From contig JAVVPN010000119.1 of assembly GCA_036655755.1 (NCBI GenBank), forward strand, positions 1-6,990: DNA of 6,990 nt, written 5' to 3'. Position numbers and translations under genes: made by a program. The notes beneath the pieces were generated by a model. That model saw only the letters and a list, made by a program, of their open reading frames with translations. It was not told the origin of the DNA and did no database searches. How positions within the stretch are numbered: the first letter of the stretch is position 1; each line of letters begins with the position of its first letter. Shown here one piece after another: positions 1 through 6,177 of the stretch. This DNA comes from JAUNSR01 sp036655755 (GTDB lineage: Bacteria > Bacteroidota > Bacteroidia > Bacteroidales > JAUNSR01).

Positions 1-140
1 AACCCGAAGATCTGGGAGGGAATATGGGTGGCAAATGGTCGCGCCGCATCAATGAGAAAAACAGACTGGTTTATCAAATTGATCCCGATAAGAAGATTGT
101 AACCGTAATCCGAGCCATTGGCCATTACAAAGATCATTGA
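1..140 (+). CDS. yoeB: Txe/YoeB-family toxin, C-terminal part (5' end outside window)
   Basis: Reading from base 3 gives 45 residues, starting PEDLGGNMGGKWSRRINEK and ending IRAIGHYKDH. This matches the second half of YoeB, a ribosome-dependent mRNA endonuclease of type II toxin-antitoxin systems, normally about 84 residues. Residues equivalent to E. coli YoeB E46 (in PEDL), R65 (in NRLVY) and the terminal H83-Y84 pair (GHY) are present, so the catalytic half looks intact. Two details differ from E. coli: the residue before the catalytic Arg is Asn rather than His, and three residues (KDH) follow the usual terminal HY. The antitoxin (YefM/Phd-like in this family) would be expected just upstream, outside the window, so whether the pair is complete cannot be judged. 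The stop codon overlaps the stop of the convergent lipoprotein gene. Confidence 0.88.
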   Translation, partial: PEDLGGNMGGKWSRRINEKNRLVYQIDPDKKIVTVIRAIGHYKDH

Positions 141-889
141 AGCAGCATATTGAGCTCCTGCACAATCGTCTCTACCAATGCCCGGGTAGTACACGACAAT
201 GCATTACCCAACTCCTGCATCGAATAAAAAGAGAAGCTACTCAAATCTGAGCGACGTAACCGGCAGGATAACGGCAGCGAAATATCATACGATTTGCGCA
301 ATACACATTGCGCACCCTTGTATAGCGCGATGTGGGCTCCGATACGGCTTGCCACATTCTTAAGCGAATAATTAAAGTTTTCGAGCGTACCCTGTCCGAA
401 ATTCAAATCTTCATCAAACCACAATACCACGCTCTCCAGATATTTGATCTGTCCCCGCGTAGCGATACTGTCGAAATAAATCTCCAGAATATATACCGAA
501 TCGTTCATCACCTCCGGCAATTCCGATTGCAGCCGAAACCGACCGCTATGATCAGATTCCGCATACAAGGCATCCAGAAAAAAATCACGGTAAGGAGTAT
601 ATAGCGACTGTTCGCCCAACTCCACGTCAAACATCGCCTTCCGGTAATTAAAAAGTAACAACGGCACCAACACCATCTTGTGCTGTTTCACCCACGTCCG
701 ATGGTTCATATTCGAGGCTCCCACCTCTTTCATTACAACCGTCCGCGCACGTGGCCCTGCATATGGCTCCGTCTCCAGTTCATACCCTAATCCCACTCGG
801 TTATCACACAATTTATGCTGTAACTCTTTGGTCGAACTGCAAGCTGCCAAAATAAAAAACATACTCAGCAGAAAAGCATCAAATCTCAT
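134..889 (-). CDS. Uncharacterised lipoprotein, 251 aa
   Basis: The N-terminus (MRFDAFLLSMFFILAAC) is a type II signal peptide: a short charged start, a hydrophobic stretch, and a LAAC lipobox with the lipidated Cys at residue 17, so the mature protein should be anchored in a membrane. The mature part begins CSSTKE; acidic or charged residues just after the Cys can direct lipoproteins to the surface in Bacteroidota, but this one is not a clear export signal. The remaining sequence is soluble, mixed alpha/beta in character, with no motif I recognise. I prefer the ATG at 889-887; the frame can be extended by two codons to a TTG at 895, which adds nothing. No Shine-Dalgarno sequence or clear promoter is visible. 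The gene ends inside the last codons of the convergent yoeB gene (7-bp overlap). Function unknown. Confidence 0.8.
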   Translation of the reverse strand: MRFDAFLLSMFFILAACSSTKELQHKLCDNRVGLGYELETEPYAGPRARTVVMKEVGASNMNHRTWVKQHKMVLVPLLLFNYRKAMFDVELGEQSLYTPYRDFFLDALYAESDHSGRFRLQSELPEVMNDSVYILEIYFDSIATRGQIKYLESVVLWFDEDLNFGQGTLENFNYSLKNVASRIGAHIALYKGAQCVLRKSYDISLPLSCRLRRSDLSSFSFYSMQELGNALSCTTRALVETIVQELNMLLQ

Positions 890-1007
890 AATCAAAGATT
901 TTTATACAAGTTATAAAAAATATTCAGCTAAAAAGTTCTTTATACCCTGAATTTAAATCGTATCCAACAAGTAATCAATAAATTAACACTCAATATAACG
1001 CAACAAA

Positions 1008-1056
1008 AAAAGGTATTGTCGCCATCCGTAAAAACAGACAGGCGACAATACCTTTT
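1008..1056 (-). terminator. Intrinsic terminator of prfB
   Basis: A 16-bp perfect inverted repeat (1008-1023 with 1041-1056) encloses a 17-nt loop. Read on the minus strand, the hairpin starts 15 bases after the prfB stop codon and ends in a run of seven T (complement of 1005-1011). The stem core is GGTATTGTCGCC. This is a textbook Rho-independent terminator placed to end prfB transcription before the lipoprotein gene, implying that the lipoprotein gene has its own promoter in 890-1004. Confidence 0.9.
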
Positions 1057-1071
1057 GTATGATGATCTTTG

Positions 1072-2167
1072 TTAATCCTCGTTCGTACCGGCAAATTCCA
1101 TCAGGTAAGCCTTGATGAAATTGTCGATGTTTCCATCCATCACCGAGTTCACATTCGAAGTCTGATAATCGGTACGGTGGTCTTTTACGCGGCGGTCGTC
1201 GAATACGTAGCTTCGGATCTGCGATCCCCACTCGATTTTCTTCTTCCCTGCCTCGATCTCTTTCTGAGCGGCACGACGTTTTTCCAACTCCATTTCGTAC
1301 AACTGCGAGCGAAGCAAACGCAACGCGTTGTCTTTGTTGTCAAACTGCGAACGGCTTTCGGTATTCTCAATGATGATACCTGTCGGCGCGTGACGCAAAC
1401 GTACCCCGGTTTCCACCTTATTTACGTTCTGACCACCGGCACCCGATGAACGGAACGTTTCCCAAGTGATATCTCCCGGATTGATTTCAATCTCGATCGA
1501 GTCGTCCACCAACGGAATAACGAATACGGATACGAACGACGTCATACGTTTACCCTGTGCGTTGAAAGGAGAAACACGTACCAGACGATGCACCCCGTTT
1601 TCACTCTTCAGATAACCATACGCATAATCACCCTCAATCTGCATCGTTACCGTTTTGATACCCGCCTCATCACCTTCCTGAAGGTTGGTGATAGTCAGTT
1701 TATAGCCATGAGCCTCTGCATAACGCATATACATACGCATCAGCATCGACGCCCAGTCGTTACTTTCAGTACCACCCGCACCTGCATTGATTTTCAATAC
1801 GGCACCCAGATGATCCTCTTCCAGGCGAAGCATATTTTTAAGCTCCACATTTTCAAGCAGCTCGATCACTTTGGCGTAAGCCTCATCCACCTCCTGCTCC
1901 GTTACCAGCTCCTCTTTCACAAAATCGAAAGCAAGCGCCAATTCCTCAGTAGCCGAATGAATTTCATTATACGCCTCGACCCATTTTTTTAGGTCTTTGA
2001 TTTTTTTCATCTGTGCTTCGGCGGCTTTGTTATCATCCCAAAAGCCCGGCACATGTGTGCGAAGTTCCTCTTCCTCGATCTGAATTATCTTCGAATCGAC
2101 GTCAAAGATACCTCCTCAACGCGTCCTCGCGTTCCTGAACTGCTTTTAGTTGCTCAGCTGTAATCAT
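1072..2167 (-). CDS. prfB: Peptide chain release factor 2 (RF2), with programmed +1 frameshift
   Basis: RF2 recognises UGA and UAA in the ribosomal A site and triggers hydrolysis of peptidyl-tRNA. The gene is read in two frames: ATG at 2167-2165 encodes 21 residues ending RRYL, then an in-frame TGA (2104-2102). A +1 shift continues at GAC (2103-2101) for 343 residues to the stop at 1072, giving 364 residues, close to the 365 of E. coli RF2. The specificity motif SPF is at about residues 199-201, and the catalytic loop GGQ at about 244-246 within SSGAGGQNVNK. The residue before GGQ is Ala, as in the efficient form of RF2, not the Thr of E. coli K-12. A frame-limited gene caller would start at the GTG at 2052 and miss 38 residues. 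It has its own promoter (2242-2273) overlapping the end of the upstream gene and a strong terminator. Frameshifting makes synthesis autoregulated by RF2 level. Confidence 0.97.
2101..2116 (-). promoter_or_regulatory. prfB programmed +1 frameshift site
   Basis: On the minus strand the site reads AGGAGGTATCTTTGAC: an internal Shine-Dalgarno-like AGGAGG, the slippery CTT codon, the in-frame UGA stop and a following C. It differs from the E. coli site only in AGGAGG versus AGGGGG. When RF2 is scarce, the ribosome pauses at UGA, peptidyl-tRNA(Leu) slips from CUU to UUU, and translation resumes at GAC. The reading frame downstream is open to the RF2 stop only after this shift, which confirms the event. 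Confidence 0.96.
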
Positions 2168-2241
2168 AAAAATGAATTATATAATTTGATTAATTAAATT
2201 ACCTGTTGTCGGCATTGCCGTATCGCAACGCTACAATACCA

Positions 2242-2273
2242 CAAAGATATATCTAATTTACATATATATTAAA
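2242..2273 (-). promoter_or_regulatory. Predicted promoter of prfB
   Basis: On the minus strand a perfect Bacteroidota -7 element, TATCTTTG, lies at 2249-2242. A TTTA box (for the -33 TTTG) ends 20 bases upstream, at 2273-2270, within the allowed spacing of 19-21. Transcription would start near 2235, giving a leader of about 70 nt before the prfB ATG. The -33 box lies within the last codons of the acyl-CoA synthetase gene, and no terminator is visible after that gene, so some read-through into prfB is also possible. The leader contains a short palindrome (CGGCATTGCCG, 2210-2220). Confidence 0.65.
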
Positions 2274-4071
2274 TATACATTGCTTCAATCTGCTCTTTAT
2301 AGCGCTGATTGATAATCACACGGCGTATTTTAAGCGTATTTGTAAGCTCTCCGGTTTCCATCGTAAACGGAGCCGGGAGAAGCGTAAACTTCTTAATCTG
2401 CTCGAAAGAAGCGAAATTCTTCTGCATATCTTTCAAACGTGCCGAAAACATCTCCTGGATTTTCTGGTTGCGAAGCAAATCTTCCAGATTCTTATAAGCG
2501 ATCTGTTTTTGAGCCGCATACTCTTTCAATGCTTCATAAGCCGGAATGATAAGCGCCGTTACATATTTGCGCTGATCTCCGATCACGGCGATCTGCTCTA
2601 CGAAACGGTCTTCTCCGATGCGAGTTTCCAACGCCTGCGGAGCGATATATTTACCATTTACGGTTTTGAAAAGGTCTTTGATTCGTTCGGTCATACGCAA
2701 ACTACCATCGGCAGCCAGCTGGCCGGCATCCCCTGTACGGAACCATCCGTCTTCGGTAAACGCCTTTGCCGTTTCCTCCGGTTTGTTATAATACCCCTTC
2801 ATCACGTTACCCCCTTTTACAAGGATCTCGTTATCCGCACCGATTTTCACCTGTACTCCGTCTAGGCAAGTACCCATCGTACTAAAGTCGAAGTTGGTAT
2901 CTTCAAAACAACATACGGTAGCCGTTGTTTCGGTCAGCCCGTAGCCGTAATAGATCTTAACGCCGATCGAGTGAAGAAATTCATTGATGTTCTGCGAAAG
3001 TGCAGCCCCCGCACACGGGAAGAAATGCCCATTGGTCAGTCCGGCCACTTTGCGAATCTTCGACAATACCATCTTGTCGTAGAATTTATATTGAAGCTCA
3101 AGCCAAAGCGGAGCTTTTTTGCCTTTCACGCGGTATCCCAAGTTAAACTGGCGCCCAACCTGCAAGGCTCGGTTCATCAATGCTTTTACGGCACCTTTCG
3201 AACGCGCTCTTTTATCCATCACCGCCGTATATACCTTCTCCCAGAAACGAGGAACGGCACACATGATGGTTGGTTCGGTTTCGCGCAACGACTGCTGCAC
3301 TTGTACCGGATTATGATTGATCTCTACCCGTACGTTCTGCGAAAGACAGAAATAAGTCCATGCGCGCTCAAAGATGTGAGCCATCGGAAGGAAACACATC
3401 GAAGAGTCTTTTTCCGAAACTCCCAGACGTTCGGCATGAATACGCATTGTAAACAAGAAGTTTTCGTGCGCCAGCATCACCCCTTTCGGCTCGCCGGTCG
3501 TACCCGACGTATAAATCAGATTGGCCAGGTCGCTTTCCTGAGCAGCATTCATCCGCGCTTCAACTACCGGCAGGTATTCGTTGGTTTCTCCGAAACGCAT
3601 GAAATCATCCAAATACATCGAAGTGGTGTCTTCCGGAAAGAATTTTACATCCCGGTCGAATACCACCAGTTTAGGGGCGTCGCTCAGATTACCGATCGCC
3701 TTGAAGGCATTTTCATATTGGAATTGTTCACCTGCGAAAATAATTTTCGAGGCAGAGTCGTTCAGAATATATTCAACTTGCGACACAGAGCTGGTAGCGT
3801 AAAGTGGCACTACGACCCCTCTGTTGGCATACATGGCAAAATCAACGATCAAGCCTTCCGGTTTATTCTGAGTATAGGTTGCTACGCAATCATGTTCTTT
3901 GATACCGAAAGCAGCCATTGCTTTGGCTACTGTCATTACTTTTTTTGATAGCTCCTTCCAGCTGGTAGGGATCCAACTCTTGGTGGCTGCGTCACGATGA
4001 CGAAAAGCAATCTGATCAGCAACTACCGCTGCCTGAGCATGAACTAATTTGGAAAGATGAGTAATAATCAT
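2269..4071 (-). CDS. Long-chain fatty-acid--CoA ligase (AMP-forming), FadD15-like
   Basis: This enzyme activates long-chain fatty acids to acyl-CoA by way of acyl-adenylates, using ATP and CoA, probably at the cytoplasmic face of the membrane. The 600-residue product has the ANL superfamily motifs in order: the phosphate-binding loop YTSGTTGEPKG (187-197), FLPMAHIFER (227-236), the adenine-binding motif YGYGLTETT (375-383), the hinge region DGWFRTGD with the ribose-binding Asp at 448, then TERIKDLFKT, and near the C-terminus TNTLKIRR, whose Lys (581) is at the place of the catalytic lysine. Length and motif spelling fit the bacterial FadD15 branch (about 600 aa), close to eukaryotic ACSL, more than E. 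coli FadD. Start is ATG at 4071. There is no sign of frameshift or loss of key residues. Exact chain-length preference cannot be read from sequence. It is transcribed away from the M20 hydrolase gene and towards prfB. Confidence 0.93.
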   Translation of the reverse strand: MIITHLSKLVHAQAAVVADQIAFRHRDAATKSWIPTSWKELSKKVMTVAKAMAAFGIKEHDCVATYTQNKPEGLIVDFAMYANRGVVVPLYATSSVSQVEYILNDSASKIIFAGEQFQYENAFKAIGNLSDAPKLVVFDRDVKFFPEDTTSMYLDDFMRFGETNEYLPVVEARMNAAQESDLANLIYTSGTTGEPKGVMLAHENFLFTMRIHAERLGVSEKDSSMCFLPMAHIFERAWTYFCLSQNVRVEINHNPVQVQQSLRETEPTIMCAVPRFWEKVYTAVMDKRARSKGAVKALMNRALQVGRQFNLGYRVKGKKAPLWLELQYKFYDKMVLSKIRKVAGLTNGHFFPCAGAALSQNINEFLHSIGVKIYYGYGLTETTATVCCFEDTNFDFSTMGTCLDGVQVKIGADNEILVKGGNVMKGYYNKPEETAKAFTEDGWFRTGDAGQLAADGSLRMTERIKDLFKTVNGKYIAPQALETRIGEDRFVEQIAVIGDQRKYVTALIIPAYEALKEYAAQKQIAYKNLEDLLRNQKIQEMFSARLKDMQKNFASFEQIKKFTLLPAPFTMETGELTNTLKIRRVIINQRYKEQIEAMYI

Positions 4072-4429
4072 ACACTAAATACTGATTCAATACTGTTTCA
4101 CCGGAAGTTTTTACCCGGTATAGATTCATGTTTATTTCGTTGTGAATGTGGAGGTTCGGTTTATTCCAACAACAACGCATTCTGAAAAAACGCTACAAAT
4201 TTGCGTCAAAAATCTCGGATTCAAATCTTTTTTTGCGCATTTTTTCTTAAAGTGAGCATTTTTTTGAATCTAATTAACAGTAATCCTCCTATTTTCAGCA
4301 TTTTAGATCACAACATCTGCGTTCTCGTCCTCTCTGACCCCGTTTTTATCCCCTTATCGCCCCATCGCCACGATGAAAAACCATTATCTTTAGCGCTTTG
4401 AAAACCCGACTTTTAATCACTTCGCGCAC
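4072..4429. other. Divergent intergenic region between acyl-CoA synthetase and M20 hydrolase genes
   Basis: These 358 bases separate two divergent genes and must carry both promoters. The region is AT-rich with T-runs around 4228-4266. For the plus-strand gene, the best -7 candidate is TATCTTTA (4385-4392), one base from the consensus TATCTTTG, but no TTTG box stands 19-21 bases upstream. For the minus-strand gene I found no convincing TAnnTTTG. Short open frames here (for example 4201-4401) have no initiation signal or recognisable product. I see no RNA gene, riboswitch or long repeat. Confidence 0.5.
4385..4392 (+). promoter_or_regulatory. Possible -7 element for the M20 hydrolase gene
   Basis: TATCTTTA differs from the Bacteroidota -7 consensus TAnnTTTG only in the last base. 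It lies 37 bases before the ATG at 4430, a plausible leader length. No -33 TTTG box is found at the normal distance, so this is a weak call. Confidence 0.3.
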
Positions 4430-5512
4430 ATGAATCAGGAGTTACATTACCTTGATGTGGACCTGGCTTTTTACCAGGCCGTAGATCTGTTGAAACAGAT
4501 GATTGTCATCCCTTCTCCCAGCCGGGGCGAGGCGGAAGTGGCTGCTTTGTTTGAAGAATGGGGCAAACGTTACGGAGCGACAGCTCGTCGTATCGGCAAT
4601 AACGTCATATTCGAACCTGCCGGTTACGACCCGCAGAAGCCCTCTCTGCTGCTCAATTCTCATATCGACACGGTGCGCCCTGGCGAAAGCTGGAGCCGCG
4701 ATCCGTTTTCGCCCACAACGGAAGAGGATACGATTTACGGACTGGGGAGCAACGATGCGGGAGCATCGGTGGTAAGCCTGTTTATGGCATGGCTGATGCT
4801 GAAGGATACCCCCCAGACATATAATCTGATTTTTGTGGCATCAGCCGAAGAGGAGATTTCGGGAGCGGGTGGTATCGAGTCGGTATTGCCTCATCTGCCT
4901 CCTATCCGGTTCGCCGTAGTGGGCGAGCCCACGGGCATGCATCCGGCCATTGCCGAAAAAGGGTTGTTGGTGATCGACGGCACCGTTTACGGCAAATCGG
5001 GCCATGCGGCGCGCAACGAGGGGATCAATGCGATTTACGAAGCGCTACCGGTGCTCGAAAAGCTACGCGACTTCCATTTCGAAAAAGAATCGTCCTTTCT
5101 GGGACCGGTAAAGGTAACGGTCACCCAAGTCAACGCGGGCAATCAGCACAACGTGATTCCCGACCGCTTCACCTTCGTGGTGGACGTGCGCACCAACGAG
5201 CATTACCGCAACGAAGAAGCGTTCGCCCTACTCAGCGAAATTGCCGGATGCGAAATGAAGGCTCGCTCCTTCCGATTGAACTCTTCTTCGCTTCCGGCAG
5301 ATCATCCGTTCGTATTGCGGGCGCAGATGGCAGGCAAGAAACCGTTCGGATCGCCTACCCTTTCCGATCAGGCGCATCTTTCGTGCCCCTCGGTAAAAAT
5401 AGGACCCGGCGATTCCGCCCGATCGCATACCGCCGACGAATATATCCACGAGGAGGAGATTCGAGAAGCAATCACGCTATATATCAAACTATTGGATGGA
5501 TTAAAGATTTAA
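4430..5512 (+). CDS. M20-family metallo-hydrolase, ArgE/DapE type (probable acylornithine/acylcitrulline deacylase)
   Basis: This 360-residue protein is a two-zinc amidohydrolase that removes an N-acyl group from an amino acid. The metal and catalytic residues can be placed: His78 and the catalytic-dyad Asp80 in NSHIDTV, bridging Asp109 in GSNDAG, general base Glu141 and ligand Glu142 in SAEEEISG, Glu166 in VVGEPTGM, and His333 in RSHTADEYI near the C-terminus. The dimerisation (lid) domain has KSGHAAR with His192 and the NQHNVIPD loop (238-245). All are intact. Within M20, the sequence resembles the enzymes annotated acetylornithine deacetylase (ArgE) in Bacteroidales. Bacteroides fragilis is known to make arginine through succinylated ornithine and citrulline, so the true substrate may be N-succinyl- or N-acetyl-citrulline; DapE activity is an alternative. 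The gene stands alone, not within an arg cluster. Confidence 0.88.
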   Translation: MNQELHYLDVDLAFYQAVDLLKQMIVIPSPSRGEAEVAALFEEWGKRYGATARRIGNNVIFEPAGYDPQKPSLLLNSHIDTVRPGESWSRDPFSPTTEEDTIYGLGSNDAGASVVSLFMAWLMLKDTPQTYNLIFVASAEEEISGAGGIESVLPHLPPIRFAVVGEPTGMHPAIAEKGLLVIDGTVYGKSGHAARNEGINAIYEALPVLEKLRDFHFEKESSFLGPVKVTVTQVNAGNQHNVIPDRFTFVVDVRTNEHYRNEEAFALLSEIAGCEMKARSFRLNSSSLPADHPFVLRAQMAGKKPFGSPTLSDQAHLSCPSVKIGPGDSARSHTADEYIHEEEIREAITLYIKLLDGLKI

Positions 5513-5892
5513 GAATCCGCTTGTGGACAATCCATTTGCCGCAACCTGAAAATCAGCGCAATACATGGCAGGTATATAACCATTCCCATATCTGCGCCTT
5601 ATTTACCCTATCTCTTTGAAAGATATCCGGCGGGCAACTTGATGTTCGTCCGTGAGCAACTCAACGATCGTCCGCGAGCAACCCAAAGATTGTTCGCGGA
5701 CGATCGTTGAGTTGCTCGCGGACAACGTATGGATTCTCCGCGGACGAACATCAAGTCGCCCGCGGAGAATCAGCAAAAGAATACCGTATAAATTTATGAA
5801 TCGGGGTGAAATAAATACGATGCACAAGGATAGCTCCTTGAATGTCACTTTAGGAAAACCCAAACGGCATCTTAGAACGTATGGCGGCGGGG
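5513..5892. other. Convergent intergenic region carrying a palindromic repeat array
   Basis: These 380 bases separate the converging M20 hydrolase and winged-helix regulator genes. The centre (5626-5766) is a GC-rich modular array, described separately. The flanks (5513-5625 and 5767-5892) hold only weak features: a 6-bp hairpin CAAGGA-TAGC-TCCTTG at 5825-5840 without a T-run, and no credible small gene. Long open frames cross the array on both strands but follow only from its repetitive composition. No canonical intrinsic terminator is seen for either flanking gene, so the array hairpin may serve that purpose. Confidence 0.6.
5626..5766. repeat. 22-bp-period palindromic box array with complementary spacers
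   Basis: Six 8-bp boxes related to TCCGCGGA begin at 5649, 5671, 5693, 5715, 5737 and 5759, each exactly 22 bp after the last, and a degenerate seventh lies at 5626-5634. The boxes are TCCGTGAG, TCCGCGAG, TTCGCGGA, CTCGCGGA, TCCGCGGA and CCCGCGGA. The 14-bp spacers pair with each other: 5657-5670 is the exact reverse complement of 5701-5714, and 5635-5648 matches the reverse complement of 5745-5758 with one mismatch. The array therefore folds as a 33-bp hairpin (5649-5681 with 5690-5722, two G-U wobbles in RNA, 8-nt loop), framed by an outer stem of about 19 bp (5630-5648 with 5745-5763) with one 22-nt unit (5723-5744) bulged out. The period is not a multiple of three, so it is not a protein repeat. 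Confidence 0.85.
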
Positions 5893-6177
5893 TTAAGGAT
5901 GTAAATATTCTTTCAAGACCTCTACATACGACTCGAATGCAGCTCTTCCTTCCGAAGTGATGCGGCAAACCGTACGCGGCTTCTTTCCGGCAAATTCTTT
6001 TATTACATCGATATAACCGGCATCTTTCAACTTCTCGATCTGAATACTCAGGTTGCCCGAAGTAGCACTTGTTTTCTCTTTCAGAAAAACAAAATCCGCT
6101 TCAACCGAGCTTATAAGGATCGACATGATAGCCAGGCGCAACTGGGAATGAAGCAGGGGATCTAATTCTCTGAACAT
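5893..6177 (-). CDS. Winged-helix transcriptional regulator, 94 aa
   Basis: This is a small single-domain DNA-binding protein of the MarR/ArsR-like winged-helix fold (HTH_34 type). It opens MFRELDPLLHSQLRLAIMSIL, a helix typical of the family. The helix-turn-helix spans about residues 28-53, with the likely recognition helix around TSGNLSIQIEKLKDAG. A beta wing follows in EFAGKKPRTVCRITSEG (61-77), then a C-terminal helix (78-91) that normally forms the dimer. No metal-binding cysteine cluster or ligand domain is seen. The start ATG at 6177 lies inside the end of the membrane-protein gene (16-bp overlap), so the two are translationally linked. It probably binds the ATAAAC/GTTTAT elements upstream of the operon, acting as an autorepressor (inference). 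In Bacteroidota this kind of regulator often sits beside a membrane protein of about 200 aa. Confidence 0.85.
   Translation of the reverse strand: MFRELDPLLHSQLRLAIMSILISSVEADFVFLKEKTSATSGNLSIQIEKLKDAGYIDVIKEFAGKKPRTVCRITSEGRAAFESYVEVLKEYLHP

Noticed and set aside
890..895. TTG start two codons upstream of the lipoprotein ATG
   Set aside because: The ATG at 889 gives a normal signal peptide and is preferred; the TTG extension has no support.
1588..1992. Plus-strand open frame of 134 codons
   Set aside because: It is antisense to prfB and shows no family features.
2971..3948. Plus-strand open frame of 325 codons
   Set aside because: It lies wholly antisense to the acyl-CoA synthetase, whose motifs are unmistakable. 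The translation is rich in His, Arg and Phe and has no recognisable domain.
4100..4119. Small inverted repeat (ACCGG/CCGGT) upstream of the acyl-CoA synthetase gene
   Set aside because: A 5-bp stem is too weak to call an operator or attenuator without a second copy or conservation data.
4201..4401. Short open frame in the divergent intergenic region
   Set aside because: It starts at TTG, has low-complexity hydrophobic composition from T-rich DNA, and lies in the region that must hold promoters.
5626..5766. CRISPR-like array (short repeats with spacers of equal length)
   Set aside because: The conserved box is only 8 bp and the 'spacers' of 14 bp are complementary to each other, unlike the unrelated 30-bp spacers of CRISPR. 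No cas gene is nearby.
5825..5840. Hairpin CAAGGA-TAGC-TCCTTG as terminator of the regulator operon
   Set aside because: The stem is only 6 bp and is not followed by a T-run on either strand.
5603..5968. Open frames of about 100-120 codons crossing the repeat array on both strands
   Set aside because: They run through the palindromic array and into the regulator gene, their translations simply mirror the repeat, and neither has an initiation signal. The 22-bp period shifts frame each unit.
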